Source of the DNA: Streptomyces malaysiensis subsp. samsunensis
GTDB taxonomy: Bacteria > Actinomycetota > Actinomycetes > Streptomycetales > Streptomycetaceae
Assembly (NCBI RefSeq): GCF_024519315.1
Contig: NZ_JANIIC010000066.1
Coordinates: 1 to 57,649 of the forward strand
Length of the DNA: 57,649 bases
Reading direction: 5' to 3'
Shown here: positions 49,013 through 57,546 of the stretch, piece after piece
Layout: the number at the start of each line of letters is the position of its first letter
Position numbering within the stretch: position 1 is the first letter of the stretch
Notes under the pieces: generated by a model
Told to the model about the DNA's origin: nothing
Database searches by the model: none
Seen by the model: only the letters and a program-made list of their open reading frames with translations
Position numbers and translations under genes: made by a program

Positions 49013-50542
49013 GTGCGTCCGTCCGTTCCCGTCGCCGCCGTGGCCGTGTCCGTGCTGCTGCTCGCCGGGTGCAGTGAGGGCGGCCACGGGGGTCGGGGGC
49101 CCGTGGAGGGGGCCACGAAGGGAGCGGCCGGTGCGCCGCTGGGGGACTTCAACGGCGACGGCTACGACGACTTCGCCACCGCCATCCGCCCCACCAGCGC
49201 CTCCCGGGGACCGCTGCCCGCCCGCCTCGCGGTGGTCTACGGCTCGGCCCACGGCCTCGACCCGCGCCACCACCTGGTGGTCGACGGCGCCGAGGACGAC
49301 TATGTGGGACCCCTGCTGCGGACCGACCTCGACGGGGACGGATTCGCCGATCTGGTGGTGGCGCGGTTCCGGCACGGGAGTTCGCCGGGGGCCGAGCGGG
49401 TGGGGCAGACCGTCGTGCTGCGCGGCGGCCCCCGGGGGCTGGCCGCGCCGCGCCCGCTCGGGGGTGGCACCGCCGGACTTCTGGCGCTGGCCGCCGGGGA
49501 CTTCGACGGGGACGGCGCGGCCGACCTGCTGGCCTCGACGGCCGACGGCCGGGGCGCGGTACGGGTGCTGTACGGGCCGTTCGGCACCGGGGCCCGCCCC
49601 GCCCGTACCGCCCCGCTCCCCACCGACCGGCCCCGCCGCACCGCGCCCGCCAGCGCCACCGCAGGGGACTTCGACGGCGACCACCGCACCGATGTGGTGC
49701 TGACCTACCGCTACGACGTCGGACAACTGGATCAGCCGGATCAGCCAGATCGGCCGGATCGCCCGGACCAGCCGGAGCCCGACGACACCGCCCCCCTCGA
49801 CACCCCCGTCGCCCACTACCGCGGCGGGCCCGAGGGCCTGGTGCGGGACCAGCGGCCCGAGGCGCGCCTGGCCCACGCCCTCGGCACGGAGGGCGGTCCG
49901 CGCGAGCCCGCGGCCGGTGACGCCGACCACGACGGGATCGACGATCTGCTCGCGCCCGGCCAGGGGACCCTCGGCCCCGGCCGGCACCGCGGCTCCGGGC
50001 GGCTGACTGTCGTCCACGGCGCCAGGTCCGGGCTGGGCCGGGGGCGTTCGGACCTCACGATCGATCAGTCCGGTCCGGGCCTGTCCGGCGACGCGCGGCG
50101 CGGCGACGGCTTCGGCGGCTCGCCGTCCGTCGGCGACATCACCGGCGACGGCCGCCCCGACCTGGTGGTGGCCACCCCGGAGAAGAACGACGGCAACGGG
50201 CGGCTCACCCTGCTGCCCGGCTCACGGCACGGGCGCGGCGGCGAGTACGACCCGGCCGCGGGCGCGCGCGAGGGGGACGGCGGGGCGCAGGCGCTGGACC
50301 TGGACACGCCGGGTGTGCCCGGTCGGCACACTCCGTACGGCTCCGATGCCTTCGCCCCGCAGCCGCCGCTGCTCGACGTCGACGGGGACGGACACGACGA
50401 CGTGATCGCCGCCGCGCCCGGCTACGGCCGGGGCAGGACGGGCGGCTTCTGGGCCTTCCGGGGCACCGACCATGGCCTGTCCACCTCGGACGTGCACCGC
50501 TTCACCCCCGCCGACCTGGGCATACGCTTCCGCACTGCCTAA
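49013..50542 (+). CDS. FG-GAP/VCBS repeat lipoprotein
   Basis: This is a 509-residue exported lipoprotein. The lipobox VLLLAGC gives a lipid-anchored Cys near residue 19. Five or more FG-GAP repeats follow, each with a calcium-type DFNGDGYDDFA or DLDGDGFADLVVA loop, forming a beta-propeller as in integrin alpha chains. An acidic/Pro-rich QLDQPDQPDRPDRPDQPEPD stretch interrupts the propeller (about residue 240). The GTG at 49013 is chosen for GAGGTG upstream and for the lipobox position. GTG at 48980 would bury it. The ligand is unknown. Confidence 0.88.
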   Translation: MRPSVPVAAVAVSVLLLAGCSEGGHGGRGPVEGATKGAAGAPLGDFNGDGYDDFATAIRPTSASRGPLPARLAVVYGSAHGLDPRHHLVVDGAEDDYVGPLLRTDLDGDGFADLVVARFRHGSSPGAERVGQTVVLRGGPRGLAAPRPLGGGTAGLLALAAGDFDGDGAADLLASTADGRGAVRVLYGPFGTGARPARTAPLPTDRPRRTAPASATAGDFDGDHRTDVVLTYRYDVGQLDQPDQPDRPDRPDQPEPDDTAPLDTPVAHYRGGPEGLVRDQRPEARLAHALGTEGGPREPAAGDADHDGIDDLLAPGQGTLGPGRHRGSGRLTVVHGARSGLGRGRSDLTIDQSGPGLSGDARRGDGFGGSPSVGDITGDGRPDLVVATPEKNDGNGRLTLLPGSRHGRGGEYDPAAGAREGDGGAQALDLDTPGVPGRHTPYGSDAFAPQPPLLDVDGDGHDDVIAAAPGYGRGRTGGFWAFRGTDHGLSTSDVHRFTPADLGIRFRTA

Positions 50543-50565
50543 GCGGATCGGCGGAAGTCGGCTGC

Positions 50566-50640
50566 GGTTCGGTGGCGCCCCGAAGGGGCGCGGGGAACTG
50601 CGCGACCAGCCACGACGGCGCCGCAGACGATCGACGGCAG
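50566..50640. repeat. Dispersed Streptomyces intergenic repeat with terminator hairpin
   Basis: The stem GCGCCCC-GAA-GGGGCGC (50575-50591) is followed by GGGGAACTGCGCGACCAGCC, a sequence I recognise from many Streptomyces intergenic regions. It probably ends transcription of the FG-GAP gene. Confidence 0.7.
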
Positions 50641-50775
50641 GTCGGGGCACTTCCAGCTAAGCGCTTAGCCCTCCCGGCGGCCGCGCCCCCGTCACCGGCC
50701 CGGAATAACGGCGGACGGTGGCGGGGTTACCGTCGATGTGGCATCTGCCGACGTAGGGAAGCGGGTAACGCAGGC

Positions 50776-51216
50776 ATGAGCACTAGCACCGTTCAGCTCA
50801 CCAAGGACAACTTCGACGAGATCGTGTCCGGGAGCGAATTCGTACTGATTGACTTCTGGGCCTCCTGGTGCGGGCCGTGCCGGATGTTCGCACCCGTCTA
50901 TGAGAAGGCCGCCGAGCGCCACCAGGACCTGCTGTTCGCCAAGGTCGACACCGAGGCCCAGCCCGAACTGGCCGCCGCCTTCGACATCCAGTCCATCCCC
51001 ACGCTGATGATCGTGCGGGACAACATCGCGGTCTTCGCCCAGCCCGGCGCCCTCCCCGAGCAGGCCCTGGAGGATGTCATCGGCCAGGCCCGCGACCTCG
51101 ACATGGACGCGGTGCGCGCCTCCGTCGCCGCCGCGGCGAACGAGAAGCGGGCCATCGACGAGGAGAAGGAGCAGGCGGTCGCGGGCGAGGAGAAGGCATC
51201 CGGCGACCGTGGCTGA
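50776..51216 (+). CDS. Thioredoxin with C-terminal extension
   Basis: This is a 146-residue thioredoxin, a cytoplasmic protein-disulfide reductase. The active site is FWASWCGPCRMFAPVYEKAA (CGPC), with the cis-proline in QSIPTLMIV. The typical domain ends near residue 110. The remaining ~35 residues are a charged Ala/Glu/Lys helix not found in standard TrxA. The ATG at 50776 is clear. An upstream in-frame ATG at 50572 is only the continuing frame. The gene overlaps the next one by 8 bp. Confidence 0.93.
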   Translation: MSTSTVQLTKDNFDEIVSGSEFVLIDFWASWCGPCRMFAPVYEKAAERHQDLLFAKVDTEAQPELAAAFDIQSIPTLMIVRDNIAVFAQPGALPEQALEDVIGQARDLDMDAVRASVAAAANEKRAIDEEKEQAVAGEEKASGDRG

Positions 51217-51856
51217 CCTGCTGCTGGTCCGGCACGGCGAAACCGAGTGGAGCCGGTCGCACCAGCACACCAGCTGGACCGACGTGCCCCTGACGCCGCG
51301 CGGTGAGGAGCAGGCGCGCTCCCTGCGTCAGCGGCTCGCCGTCCGGAAGATCGGGCTGATCCTGGTCAGCCCCATGGAGCGAGCCGTGCGGACCGCACGG
51401 CTCGCCGGGCTCGAGGACTTCACGGTCGAGCCCGATCTGCGCGAATGGGACTACGGCGGCTACGAGGGCATCACCACCGACGAGGTCCACCGCACCCGCC
51501 CCGACTGGGACCTGTGGACCGACGGCGTCCCGCCGGGCGGCCCCGACCACCCCGGGGAGTCGCCCGAGGGGATCGGCGCCCGGGTGGACCGGGTGCTCGC
51601 CCGGATCGCCCCCGAGCTGGCGGCGGCGGACGGCGCCGATGTGGTGCTGGTGGCGCACGCCCATGTACTGCGGGTGCTCACCGCCCGGCGGCTGGGCCTG
51701 CCCCCGTCCGCCGGGGCGCTCTTCCGGCTGGACACCGCGACCGTGAGCCGACTCGGAACTGAGCATGGTCGCCCGGCCATGGTCGCCTGGAACGTAGGCT
51801 CGGAATCGATCTCCGGGCAGGGGGCGACCGACGGCGGTGGCACCCCTGCCGGGTGA
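51209..51856 (+). CDS. Histidine phosphatase (phosphoglycerate mutase-like)
   Basis: This is a 215-residue branch 1 histidine phosphatase. The catalytic motif LLLVRHGETEWS is at residues 4-15, with SPMERAVRTARLAGL, the acidic EWDYGGYEG and the second His in VVLVAHAHVLRVL. Members act on sugar phosphates or related compounds, and the substrate cannot be told from sequence. The GTG start overlaps the thioredoxin gene by 8 bp, so translation is probably coupled. Confidence 0.92.
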   Translation: MADLLLVRHGETEWSRSHQHTSWTDVPLTPRGEEQARSLRQRLAVRKIGLILVSPMERAVRTARLAGLEDFTVEPDLREWDYGGYEGITTDEVHRTRPDWDLWTDGVPPGGPDHPGESPEGIGARVDRVLARIAPELAAADGADVVLVAHAHVLRVLTARRLGLPPSAGALFRLDTATVSRLGTEHGRPAMVAWNVGSESISGQGATDGGGTPAG

Positions 51857-51937
51857 TCGTCTCCGACCCGTATCTCACGTCCGGCGTGTCATCACCGACA
51901 GACGGACGTCACCGACAGGAAGCAGGGAACAGCGAGC

Positions 51938-52363
51938 ATGGCTACGACGCGTACCGCGCACACCGTCTGGCAGGGCAATCTGGCCGAGGGCAAGGGGACC
52001 GTCACCTTCGACTCCTCCGGCATCGGTGAGCAGGCGGTCTCCTGGCCGTCCCGCGCCGAGCAGGCGAACGGCAAGACCAGCCCGGAGGAGCTGATCGCGG
52101 CGGCCCACTCCAGCTGCTTCTCGATGGCGCTCTCGCACGGCCTCACCCAGGCGGGCAACCCGCCGACCCAGCTGACCACCCAGGCCGATGTCACCTTCCA
52201 GCCCGGCACCGGGATCACCGGTATCCACCTCACCGTCGAGGGCACGGTGGAGGGTCTGGACGAGGCCGCGTTCGCCGCGGCGGCCGAGGACGCCAAGAAG
52301 AACTGCCCGGTGAGCCAGGCGCTCGCCGGTACGGAGATCACCCTGTCGGCGAAGCTGGCCTGA
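51938..52363 (+). CDS. OsmC family peroxiredoxin
   Basis: This is a 141-residue OsmC-type protein, a hydroperoxidase that removes organic peroxides with paired cysteines. The first reactive Cys is in AAHSSCFSMALSH and the second in KNCPVSQALAG, the usual spacing. The start ATTRTAHTVWQGNLAEGKG is typical. The stop overlaps the 3' end of the next gene, which runs in the opposite direction, by 26 bp. Confidence 0.93.
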   Translation: MATTRTAHTVWQGNLAEGKGTVTFDSSGIGEQAVSWPSRAEQANGKTSPEELIAAAHSSCFSMALSHGLTQAGNPPTQLTTQADVTFQPGTGITGIHLTVEGTVEGLDEAAFAAAAEDAKKNCPVSQALAGTEITLSAKLA

Positions 52364-52961
52364 CGTTCTCCATGCGCTGTAGCAGTCCCCAGGTGAACTC
52401 CGCCACATAGTGGCGGAGTTCACCGTTCTCCGCCTCCGGTGCGTCGAAGGCGAGCCGCCAGCGGGTGGGCGCCGAGCCCTCCATGGGTCGCGCAGGCGCG
52501 AAGGCGCGGGCCACCTCGTCCACCGTGCAGGACCAGGGCACGAGGTCGTCGGCCGTGCGCAGCCGCGGTCCGGGCGCGCCGGGAGCGCGTACCAGCCACT
52601 CGTTCCACACCGCCCCGTTCGGCGCGGTGAGCACCTCGAACCGCAGATCCGGCCACAGCGGTACGGACCAGCTCAGCGCCTCGCAGGTCAGATCGCCGAT
52701 CCGGCGGGTGGCGGTGGACTCGGGCGGACCCAGCACGGCGCGGTAGCGGGCGAGGGCCGAGCGCCGCCGGGGCGAGCGCTGCATGGCCTGCCAGCGGCGG
52801 TTGGCCTCGCGCATCACCGCACGTCCGAAGCCCAGCTCGCGCAGTGCGTCCTCGACCAGCCCCGGCTGGTGGTCGGCCATCCGGCGCAGCAGCACGAGGA
52901 CGAAGGGGAAGGGGGCGGGGAACGAGTCGGCCTGAGGGAACGAACCGGGCGCGGAATCCAT
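52338..52961 (-). CDS. Conserved actinobacterial protein of unknown function
   Basis: This is a 207-residue soluble protein that I cannot place in a family. It is Arg/Ala/Pro-rich with several Trp (FEVLTAPNGAVWNEWLVRAP, FTWGLLQRMENV). There is no signal peptide or membrane helix. The ATG at 52961 is chosen, with AGGAG just upstream. The longer frame to 53081 lacks support. It converges with osmC with a 26-bp overlap. Confidence 0.7.
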   Translation of the reverse strand: MDSAPGSFPQADSFPAPFPFVLVLLRRMADHQPGLVEDALRELGFGRAVMREANRRWQAMQRSPRRRSALARYRAVLGPPESTATRRIGDLTCEALSWSVPLWPDLRFEVLTAPNGAVWNEWLVRAPGAPGPRLRTADDLVPWSCTVDEVARAFAPARPMEGSAPTRWRLAFDAPEAENGELRHYVAEFTWGLLQRMENVRPASPTG

Positions 52962-53159
52962 GGCTCCTATCGTGGCGCACGGGCGCGTCGTCCCCGTCCC
53001 GGGTCCCATGACGTACCGGCGGCGCGTGCTCGGCACAGCGTGCCTTTGCCGGACCATTGCCGGGGGAAGTCCCCTCCGCATAATCTGTGTTCGCGATACC
53101 GGCCATCAGCCGGAATCTCGAACGCTTGCCATCTGAACCAGAAGGGGAGGGCGAGCACT

Positions 53160-53936
53160 ATGGGACGCCTGGTGCCCGCGGTGACTCGGGCTCTGGACAT
53201 ACTCGAGCTCTTCCTGGACGGAGACGGCACACTCTCCGCACCCGAGATCACCCGTCGACTCGGACTGCCCCGTACGACGGTCCACGAGCTGGTCACCACT
53301 CTGGCCGCCCGCTCCTATCTGGTCCAGGTGCCCGACCAGCCCGGCCGCTACCGGCTCGGGGTGCGGCCGTACCAGCTGGGCAGCCGCTACGCCGAGCAGC
53401 TCGACCTGGCCGCCGAGGGCCAGCAGGTGGCCCGGAGCGTCGCGGAGACCTGCGACGAGACCGTGCATGTCGCGATCCTCGAGGGCATGGACGTCATCTA
53501 TATCGCCAAGGTCGACTCCACCCACGCCGTCCGCATGGTCTCCGCCGCGGGCCGCAGACTGCCCGCCCACTGCACCTCGGTCGGCAAGATGCTGCTCGCC
53601 TCCCTCCCGGAGGACGCCCTGGACGCGCGGCTGTCCGGCGATCAGCCGCTGGTCGCGATGACGGACAACAGCATCACCTCCGCCGGTGAACTGCGCCGCC
53701 ACCTCGACGCCGTGCGCGAGCGCGGTGTCGCGGTCGAGCAGCGGGAGTCCAACCCGGATGTGAACTGCGTGGCGGCCCCCGTACGGGACTCCACGGGAAG
53801 GGTGGTCGCGGCGCTGTCGATCTCGGTGCCGACGATCCGCTGGAGCGAGGAGCGCCAGACCGAGTTGGAGGGTCTCGCGGCCAAGGGCGCGGGAGAACTG
53901 TCGGTGCGGTTGGGACATCGGAGGCGGGACATATGA
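53160..53936 (+). CDS. IclR family transcriptional regulator
   Basis: This is a 258-residue regulator. The N-terminal helix-turn-helix is TLSAPEITRRLGLPRTTVHE, and the effector domain has HAVRMVSAAGRRLPAHCTSV and GKMLLASLP, both standard IclR landmarks. The ATG at 53160 follows GAAGGGGAGGG. It overlaps the SMP-30 gene by ATGA, so it most likely controls that gene. The effector is probably a sugar acid or lactone-derived compound. Confidence 0.94.
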   Translation: MGRLVPAVTRALDILELFLDGDGTLSAPEITRRLGLPRTTVHELVTTLAARSYLVQVPDQPGRYRLGVRPYQLGSRYAEQLDLAAEGQQVARSVAETCDETVHVAILEGMDVIYIAKVDSTHAVRMVSAAGRRLPAHCTSVGKMLLASLPEDALDARLSGDQPLVAMTDNSITSAGELRRHLDAVRERGVAVEQRESNPDVNCVAAPVRDSTGRVVAALSISVPTIRWSEERQTELEGLAAKGAGELSVRLGHRRRDI

Positions 53937-54820
53937 GCACACGGCCGTCGCTCGAGATAGCGGTGCGCGCGAGCGCCGCGCTCGGTGAGGGACCCACCTG
54001 GGACGCCGCCGCCGGGCGGCTGATCTGGGTGGACATCCTCTCCTCCCGCGTCCACGGCTACGACCCCGCCACCGGCCGCCGCACCACCTTGGCCACCGAG
54101 CAGCACGTCGGCGCGGCCAAGCCCCGCGCGGGCGGCGGGCTGGTGGTCAACCTCCGCGACGGCATCGGGGTCTACGGCGCCGACGGCGGCTTCGACTGGC
54201 TGCTGCGCGAGCCGGTCCCCGGCCGCCGTGGCAATGACGCCGCGGTGGCGCCCGACGGCTCGCTCTGGGCGGGCACCATGCGCTACGACGAGGCGGCCGG
54301 CGGCGGCACGCTCTCCCGGGTCGGTTCCGACGGCTCCCCTACGGAGTTCCTGCCGGAGGTGACGGTCAGCAACGGCATCGGCTGGAGCCCGGACGGCCGT
54401 CTCATGTACTACATCGACACCCCCACCCGCCGTATCGACGTCTTCGATGTGGACCCCGATATGGGGGCGGCGGCCGGTGCCGATGGCCCGGCGGTTTCGG
54501 GCCGCAGGCCGTTCGCCGAGGTCGAAGAGGGCGCGGGCTTCCCGGACGGGCTGTGTGTGGACGCCGACGGCGCGGTGTGGGTCGCCCTGTGGGACGGCGC
54601 CGCGATCCGTCGCTACGCCCCCGACGGGACACTCGATCGGGTGGTGGAGCTTCCGTTCCCGCGCCCGACCGCGTGTGCCTTCGGCGGTGCGGACCTCACC
54701 GATCTGTATCTGACCTCGGCACGGGTCGGGCTCGGCGCCTCCGCACCGCCACTAGCCGGGTCGCTGCTGGTCATCGAGGGTGCCGGGCAGGGTCTCGCAC
54801 AGCCCGCCTTCGCCGGCTGA
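53933..54820 (+). CDS. SMP-30/gluconolactonase-like protein
   Basis: This is a 295-residue six-bladed beta-propeller metal-dependent lactonase. The metal ligands are the Glu of LGEGPTWD, the Asn of VSNGIGWSPDGR and the Asp of FPDGLCVDADGAVWVALWDG. Members hydrolyse aldonolactones or similar compounds in the cytoplasm. Its coupling to an IclR regulator suggests a sugar-acid catabolic role, although no other such gene is near. Confidence 0.93.
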   Translation: MSTRPSLEIAVRASAALGEGPTWDAAAGRLIWVDILSSRVHGYDPATGRRTTLATEQHVGAAKPRAGGGLVVNLRDGIGVYGADGGFDWLLREPVPGRRGNDAAVAPDGSLWAGTMRYDEAAGGGTLSRVGSDGSPTEFLPEVTVSNGIGWSPDGRLMYYIDTPTRRIDVFDVDPDMGAAAGADGPAVSGRRPFAEVEEGAGFPDGLCVDADGAVWVALWDGAAIRRYAPDGTLDRVVELPFPRPTACAFGGADLTDLYLTSARVGLGASAPPLAGSLLVIEGAGQGLAQPAFAG

Positions 54821-54950
54821 GCGGGGCCGGACGGAGCCCGGCTGTCCCGGGGACACGGGCCTGACAAGGGCTTTCGTACGATTCTTTGCACAGGATCCTC
54901 ACCCCGCGTCCTGCTGACCTACCTGCTGGTCACATAACCTGCCCGGCGAA

Positions 54951-55805
54951 ATGGATTACTGCTCTCCCTGCCGCCGCCATCTCAACGGAGCCGTCTCCTG
55001 CCCTGGGTGCGGAAGACCCGCCGAGGAACTCGGGCTGCCCTCCGCGGCGGCGGACGCGGGGGAGGTGGGCGGCGGGGGCGATGTGCCCGCGCCGCGGGCG
55101 GAGCGACGTGCGGAGCGCCGGGCCGACCGGCGTGCGGGTGCGCGTGCCGAAGGGCGGGCCGACCGGCGTGCGGCGCAGGCGTCCCATGCCGCCGGTGGTT
55201 CCGGTGGCACTGGCGATTCCGGTGGCTCTGGCGGCTCCGGTGGCACCCGTGCCTCGCGCCGTAAGCCCAAGTCCCGTGGCATCTTCGGCCACCGCGCCCG
55301 TAGGGCCCGCCGGGGCCGGGGGCGCCGAGTGGCGATCATGGCGGCGGTGCTCGGCCCGGTGCTGGCCGCGGTGTTCGTGGCCGAGCTGGCCACCGAGGGG
55401 CACTGGCGGGAGTCCTCCCCGGCGCCCAGTCGGCAGGAGCCGGTGGCCGACCGCAGCGGCGGGGTGACGGATTCCGACGAGCCGGTCACCCGGGACCCGG
55501 ACGACCCCAGCGCGGTCCCCTCGGCGGGGGACGGCGGGGACGGTGAGTCCTCCAAGGGCAAGGACAAGGACAACGGCAAGGACGGCGGGAAGTCCAAGGA
55601 CGGGGACGGCGACACCTCGCCCGATCCGGACGGGGGCTCGTCCTCCGATCCGTCCGACGACTCCTCCTCGGCCCCGGGCGGCCCCGGTGCGACCCATCGG
55701 CCCACCCCGTCGAATCCGAGGCCCACCGCCCCGGCGACCGTCGTGCCGACGCCGACCCCGACGCCCTCGGAGACCTGCACCCGCTTCCTGTGGTGGTGCA
55801 CCTAG
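54951..55805 (+). CDS. SCO2400-type protein with N-terminal zinc ribbon
   Basis: This is a 284-residue protein, apparently of the SCO2400 family known from Streptomyces. A short zinc ribbon (CSPCRRHLNGAVSCPGCG, two CxxC pairs) opens the chain. A charged and Gly/Ser-rich region of about 80 residues follows, then one membrane helix (AAVLGPVLAAVFVAELAT), and a long extracellular part rich in Asp/Ser/Lys/Pro (SKGKDKDNGKDGGKSKDG, then PTPTPTPSE) ending with CTRFLWWCT. The function is unknown. A perfect 26-bp palindrome after the stop acts as terminator. Confidence 0.8.
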   Translation: MDYCSPCRRHLNGAVSCPGCGRPAEELGLPSAAADAGEVGGGGDVPAPRAERRAERRADRRAGARAEGRADRRAAQASHAAGGSGGTGDSGGSGGSGGTRASRRKPKSRGIFGHRARRARRGRGRRVAIMAAVLGPVLAAVFVAELATEGHWRESSPAPSRQEPVADRSGGVTDSDEPVTRDPDDPSAVPSAGDGGDGESSKGKDKDNGKDGGKSKDGDGDTSPDPDGGSSSDPSDDSSSAPGGPGATHRPTPSNPRPTAPATVVPTPTPTPSETCTRFLWWCT

Positions 55806-55814
55806 CCGTGTCTT

Positions 55815-55840
55815 CCGGTGCGCCCGGCCGGGCGCACCGG
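55815..55840. terminator. Palindromic terminator between convergent genes
   Basis: A perfect 26-bp palindrome (arms of CCGGTGCGCCCGG) lies between the SCO2400-type gene and the convergent MarR gene, likely stopping both transcripts. Confidence 0.8.
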
Positions 55841-55870
55841 AGCGTCACGGGCCGGTGGTGTCCGGTGCCC

Positions 55871-56299
55871 TTACGGCGCGATGCCGAGCATCCGTTTGAG
55901 CAGATCGCGCAGGATCGTGCGCTCCTCGTCCGAGAGCTCCGCCAGCGGTTCGCGCGCGAAGTCGAGCGAGCCCCGGAGCCGTTCGGAGGTGGCCCGGCCC
56001 GCCTCGGTGGCCGCGGCCAGCTTGACCCGGCGGTCGGCCGGGTCCAGGCGGCGCTCGGCCAGCCCGCGGGACTCCAGGCGGTCCACGATCCCGGTGACGT
56101 TCGACGGTTCGCACTTCAGCTGCTGTGCGAGCCGGCGCATCGGCGTCGGCCCGCCGGCCAGCAGGCTCAGCACCCGGGCCTGCGCCCCGGTCAGGGAGTG
56201 CTGGGCCGCCGCCTCCTCGTACTCCTCGTGGTAGCGGGCCACGATGGTGCCGATGAGCTCGACGACCTCGAGGGACAGCGGGTCGATGCGGGGCGTCAT
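55871..56299 (-). CDS. MarR family transcriptional regulator
   Basis: This is a 142-residue dimeric winged-helix regulator. The recognition region is PTPMRRLAQQLKCEPSNVTG with the wing DRLESRGLAERRLDPADRRV. The start at 56299 (MTPRIDPLSLEVVEL) is chosen for GGTGGG upstream. The ATG at 56317 has no ribosome site. It is divergent from the oxidoreductase gene, and the inverted repeats between them (56330-56366) are its probable operator. MarR proteins usually release DNA on binding a small aromatic or quinone-like compound. Confidence 0.92.
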   Translation of the reverse strand: MTPRIDPLSLEVVELIGTIVARYHEEYEEAAAQHSLTGAQARVLSLLAGGPTPMRRLAQQLKCEPSNVTGIVDRLESRGLAERRLDPADRRVKLAAATEAGRATSERLRGSLDFAREPLAELSDEERTILRDLLKRMLGIAP

Positions 56300-56321
56300 G
56301 CCCACCAGCGTACCCATTTAC

Positions 56322-56366
56322 TTGACAGCATGAAATATCCAGCAGCATGATTGTTTCATCTGCTGG
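56322..56366 (+). promoter_or_regulatory. Promoter and MarR-type operator of the oxidoreductase gene
   Basis: TTGACA (56322-56327) and CATGAT (56346-56351) are 18 bp apart, a good sigma-70 promoter. Two interlaced inverted repeats overlap it: ATGAAA (56330-56335) with TTTCAT (56354-56359), and CCAGCAG (56339-56345) with CTGCTGG (56360-56366). A MarR dimer bound here would block RNA polymerase and also cover the divergent marR promoter. Confidence 0.75.
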
Positions 56367-56390
56367 AACGTCGGAGAGGGCCCTTCCACC

Positions 56391-57410
56391 ATGTCCGTCA
56401 TCCCCACCACCGGCCGTGAATGGCACCTGGTCGCCCGCCCCCAGGGGTGGCCGAAGCCGGAGGACTTCGCACTGCGCGAGGCCCCGGTCTCCGAGCCGGC
56501 CCCCGGGCAGGCGCTGGTCCGCAATCTCTACATGTCGGTGGACCCGTACATGCGCGGGCGCATGAACGACGTGAAGTCGTACGTCCCGCCCTTCCAGCTG
56601 GACGAGCCGATGCAAGGCGGTGCGGTCGGCAGGGTCATCGCCTCCAACGCGGAGGGGCTCTCGGCCGGCGACCACGTCCTGCACTTCGGCGGCTGGCGTG
56701 AGTACGCGGTGGTGGACGACAAGAGCGCCGTCAAGGTCGACCCCGAGATCGCCCCGCTCCCCGCCTACCTCGGCGTGCTCGGCATGCCCGGCCTCACCGC
56801 CTACGCGGGCCTGCTGGAGGTCGCGTCCTTCAAGGAGGGCGACGCGGTCTTCGTCTCGGGCGCGGCGGGCGCGGTCGGCAGCGAGGTCGGCCAGATCGCC
56901 AGGCTCAAGGGCGCCTCCCGGGTGATCGGCAGCGCCGGTTCGGACGAGAAGGTCCAGCTGCTGCTCGACGAGTACGGCTTCGACGCGGCGTTCAACTACA
57001 AGAACGGCCCGGTCGGTGAGCAGCTGAAGGAGGCCGCGCCCGACGGGATCGACGTCTACTTCGACAACGTCGGCGGTGAGCACCTCGAGGCCGCCATCAG
57101 CCGCCTCAAGGTGCACGGCCGGATCACCGCCTGCGGCATGATCGCGCAGTACAACGCCACCGAGCCGCCCGCCGCCCCGCGCAACCTCGCGATGGTCATC
57201 GGCAAGCGGCTGCGGATCCAGGGCATGCTGGTCGGCGACCACCAGCACCTCCAGGACCAGTTCTTCCGGGAGGTCGGCGGCTGGATCCGCGAGGGCAAGC
57301 TGCACTACCGCGAGACCGTCGTCAAGGGTGTGGAGAACGCGGTGGACGCCTTCCTCGGGATGCTCCGTGGGGAGAACACCGGCAAGATGATCGTCGCCTT
57401 CGAGGACTGA
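56391..57410 (+). CDS. NADP-dependent medium-chain oxidoreductase (alkenal/one reductase type)
   Basis: This is a 339-residue MDR-superfamily reductase of the PTGR/CurA kind, which reduces alpha,beta-unsaturated aldehydes and ketones with NADPH. Landmarks are YMSVDPYMRGRMNDVKSYVP, GMPGLTAYAGLLEVASFKEG, VFVSGAAGAVGSEVGQIARL (nucleotide motif), the VIGSAGSDEKVQLL strand, and DVYFDNVGGEHLEAAI. There is no zinc-binding site, as expected. The divergent MarR regulator suggests induction by reactive carbonyl or quinone compounds. A strong terminator follows. Confidence 0.94.
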   Translation: MSVIPTTGREWHLVARPQGWPKPEDFALREAPVSEPAPGQALVRNLYMSVDPYMRGRMNDVKSYVPPFQLDEPMQGGAVGRVIASNAEGLSAGDHVLHFGGWREYAVVDDKSAVKVDPEIAPLPAYLGVLGMPGLTAYAGLLEVASFKEGDAVFVSGAAGAVGSEVGQIARLKGASRVIGSAGSDEKVQLLLDEYGFDAAFNYKNGPVGEQLKEAAPDGIDVYFDNVGGEHLEAAISRLKVHGRITACGMIAQYNATEPPAAPRNLAMVIGKRLRIQGMLVGDHQHLQDQFFREVGGWIREGKLHYRETVVKGVENAVDAFLGMLRGENTGKMIVAFED

Positions 57411-57453
57411 CGGACCGGGAAGGCTTTCGTATCGAGCGGACCGACGACCAACC

Positions 57454-57494
57454 GGCCCGGTGCCCCTGCCACACGCTGGCAGGGGCACCGGGCC
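57454..57494 (+). terminator. Long hairpin terminator after the oxidoreductase gene
   Basis: An 18-bp perfect stem (GGCCCGGTGCCCCTGCCA and its complement) encloses the loop CACGC, 44 bp after the stop. No T-run follows. Confidence 0.85.
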
Positions 57495-57546
57495 GCGCCC
57501 GTCCCCCCTACCGCAGCTCCGTAACGTCGGCCGCACGGTAGAGGCG

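Noticed and set aside
55845..57536. 563-residue open frame on the minus strand through the marR promoter and the oxidoreductase gene
   Set aside because: It crosses a promoter, an operator and two real genes, and no conserved domain is visible.
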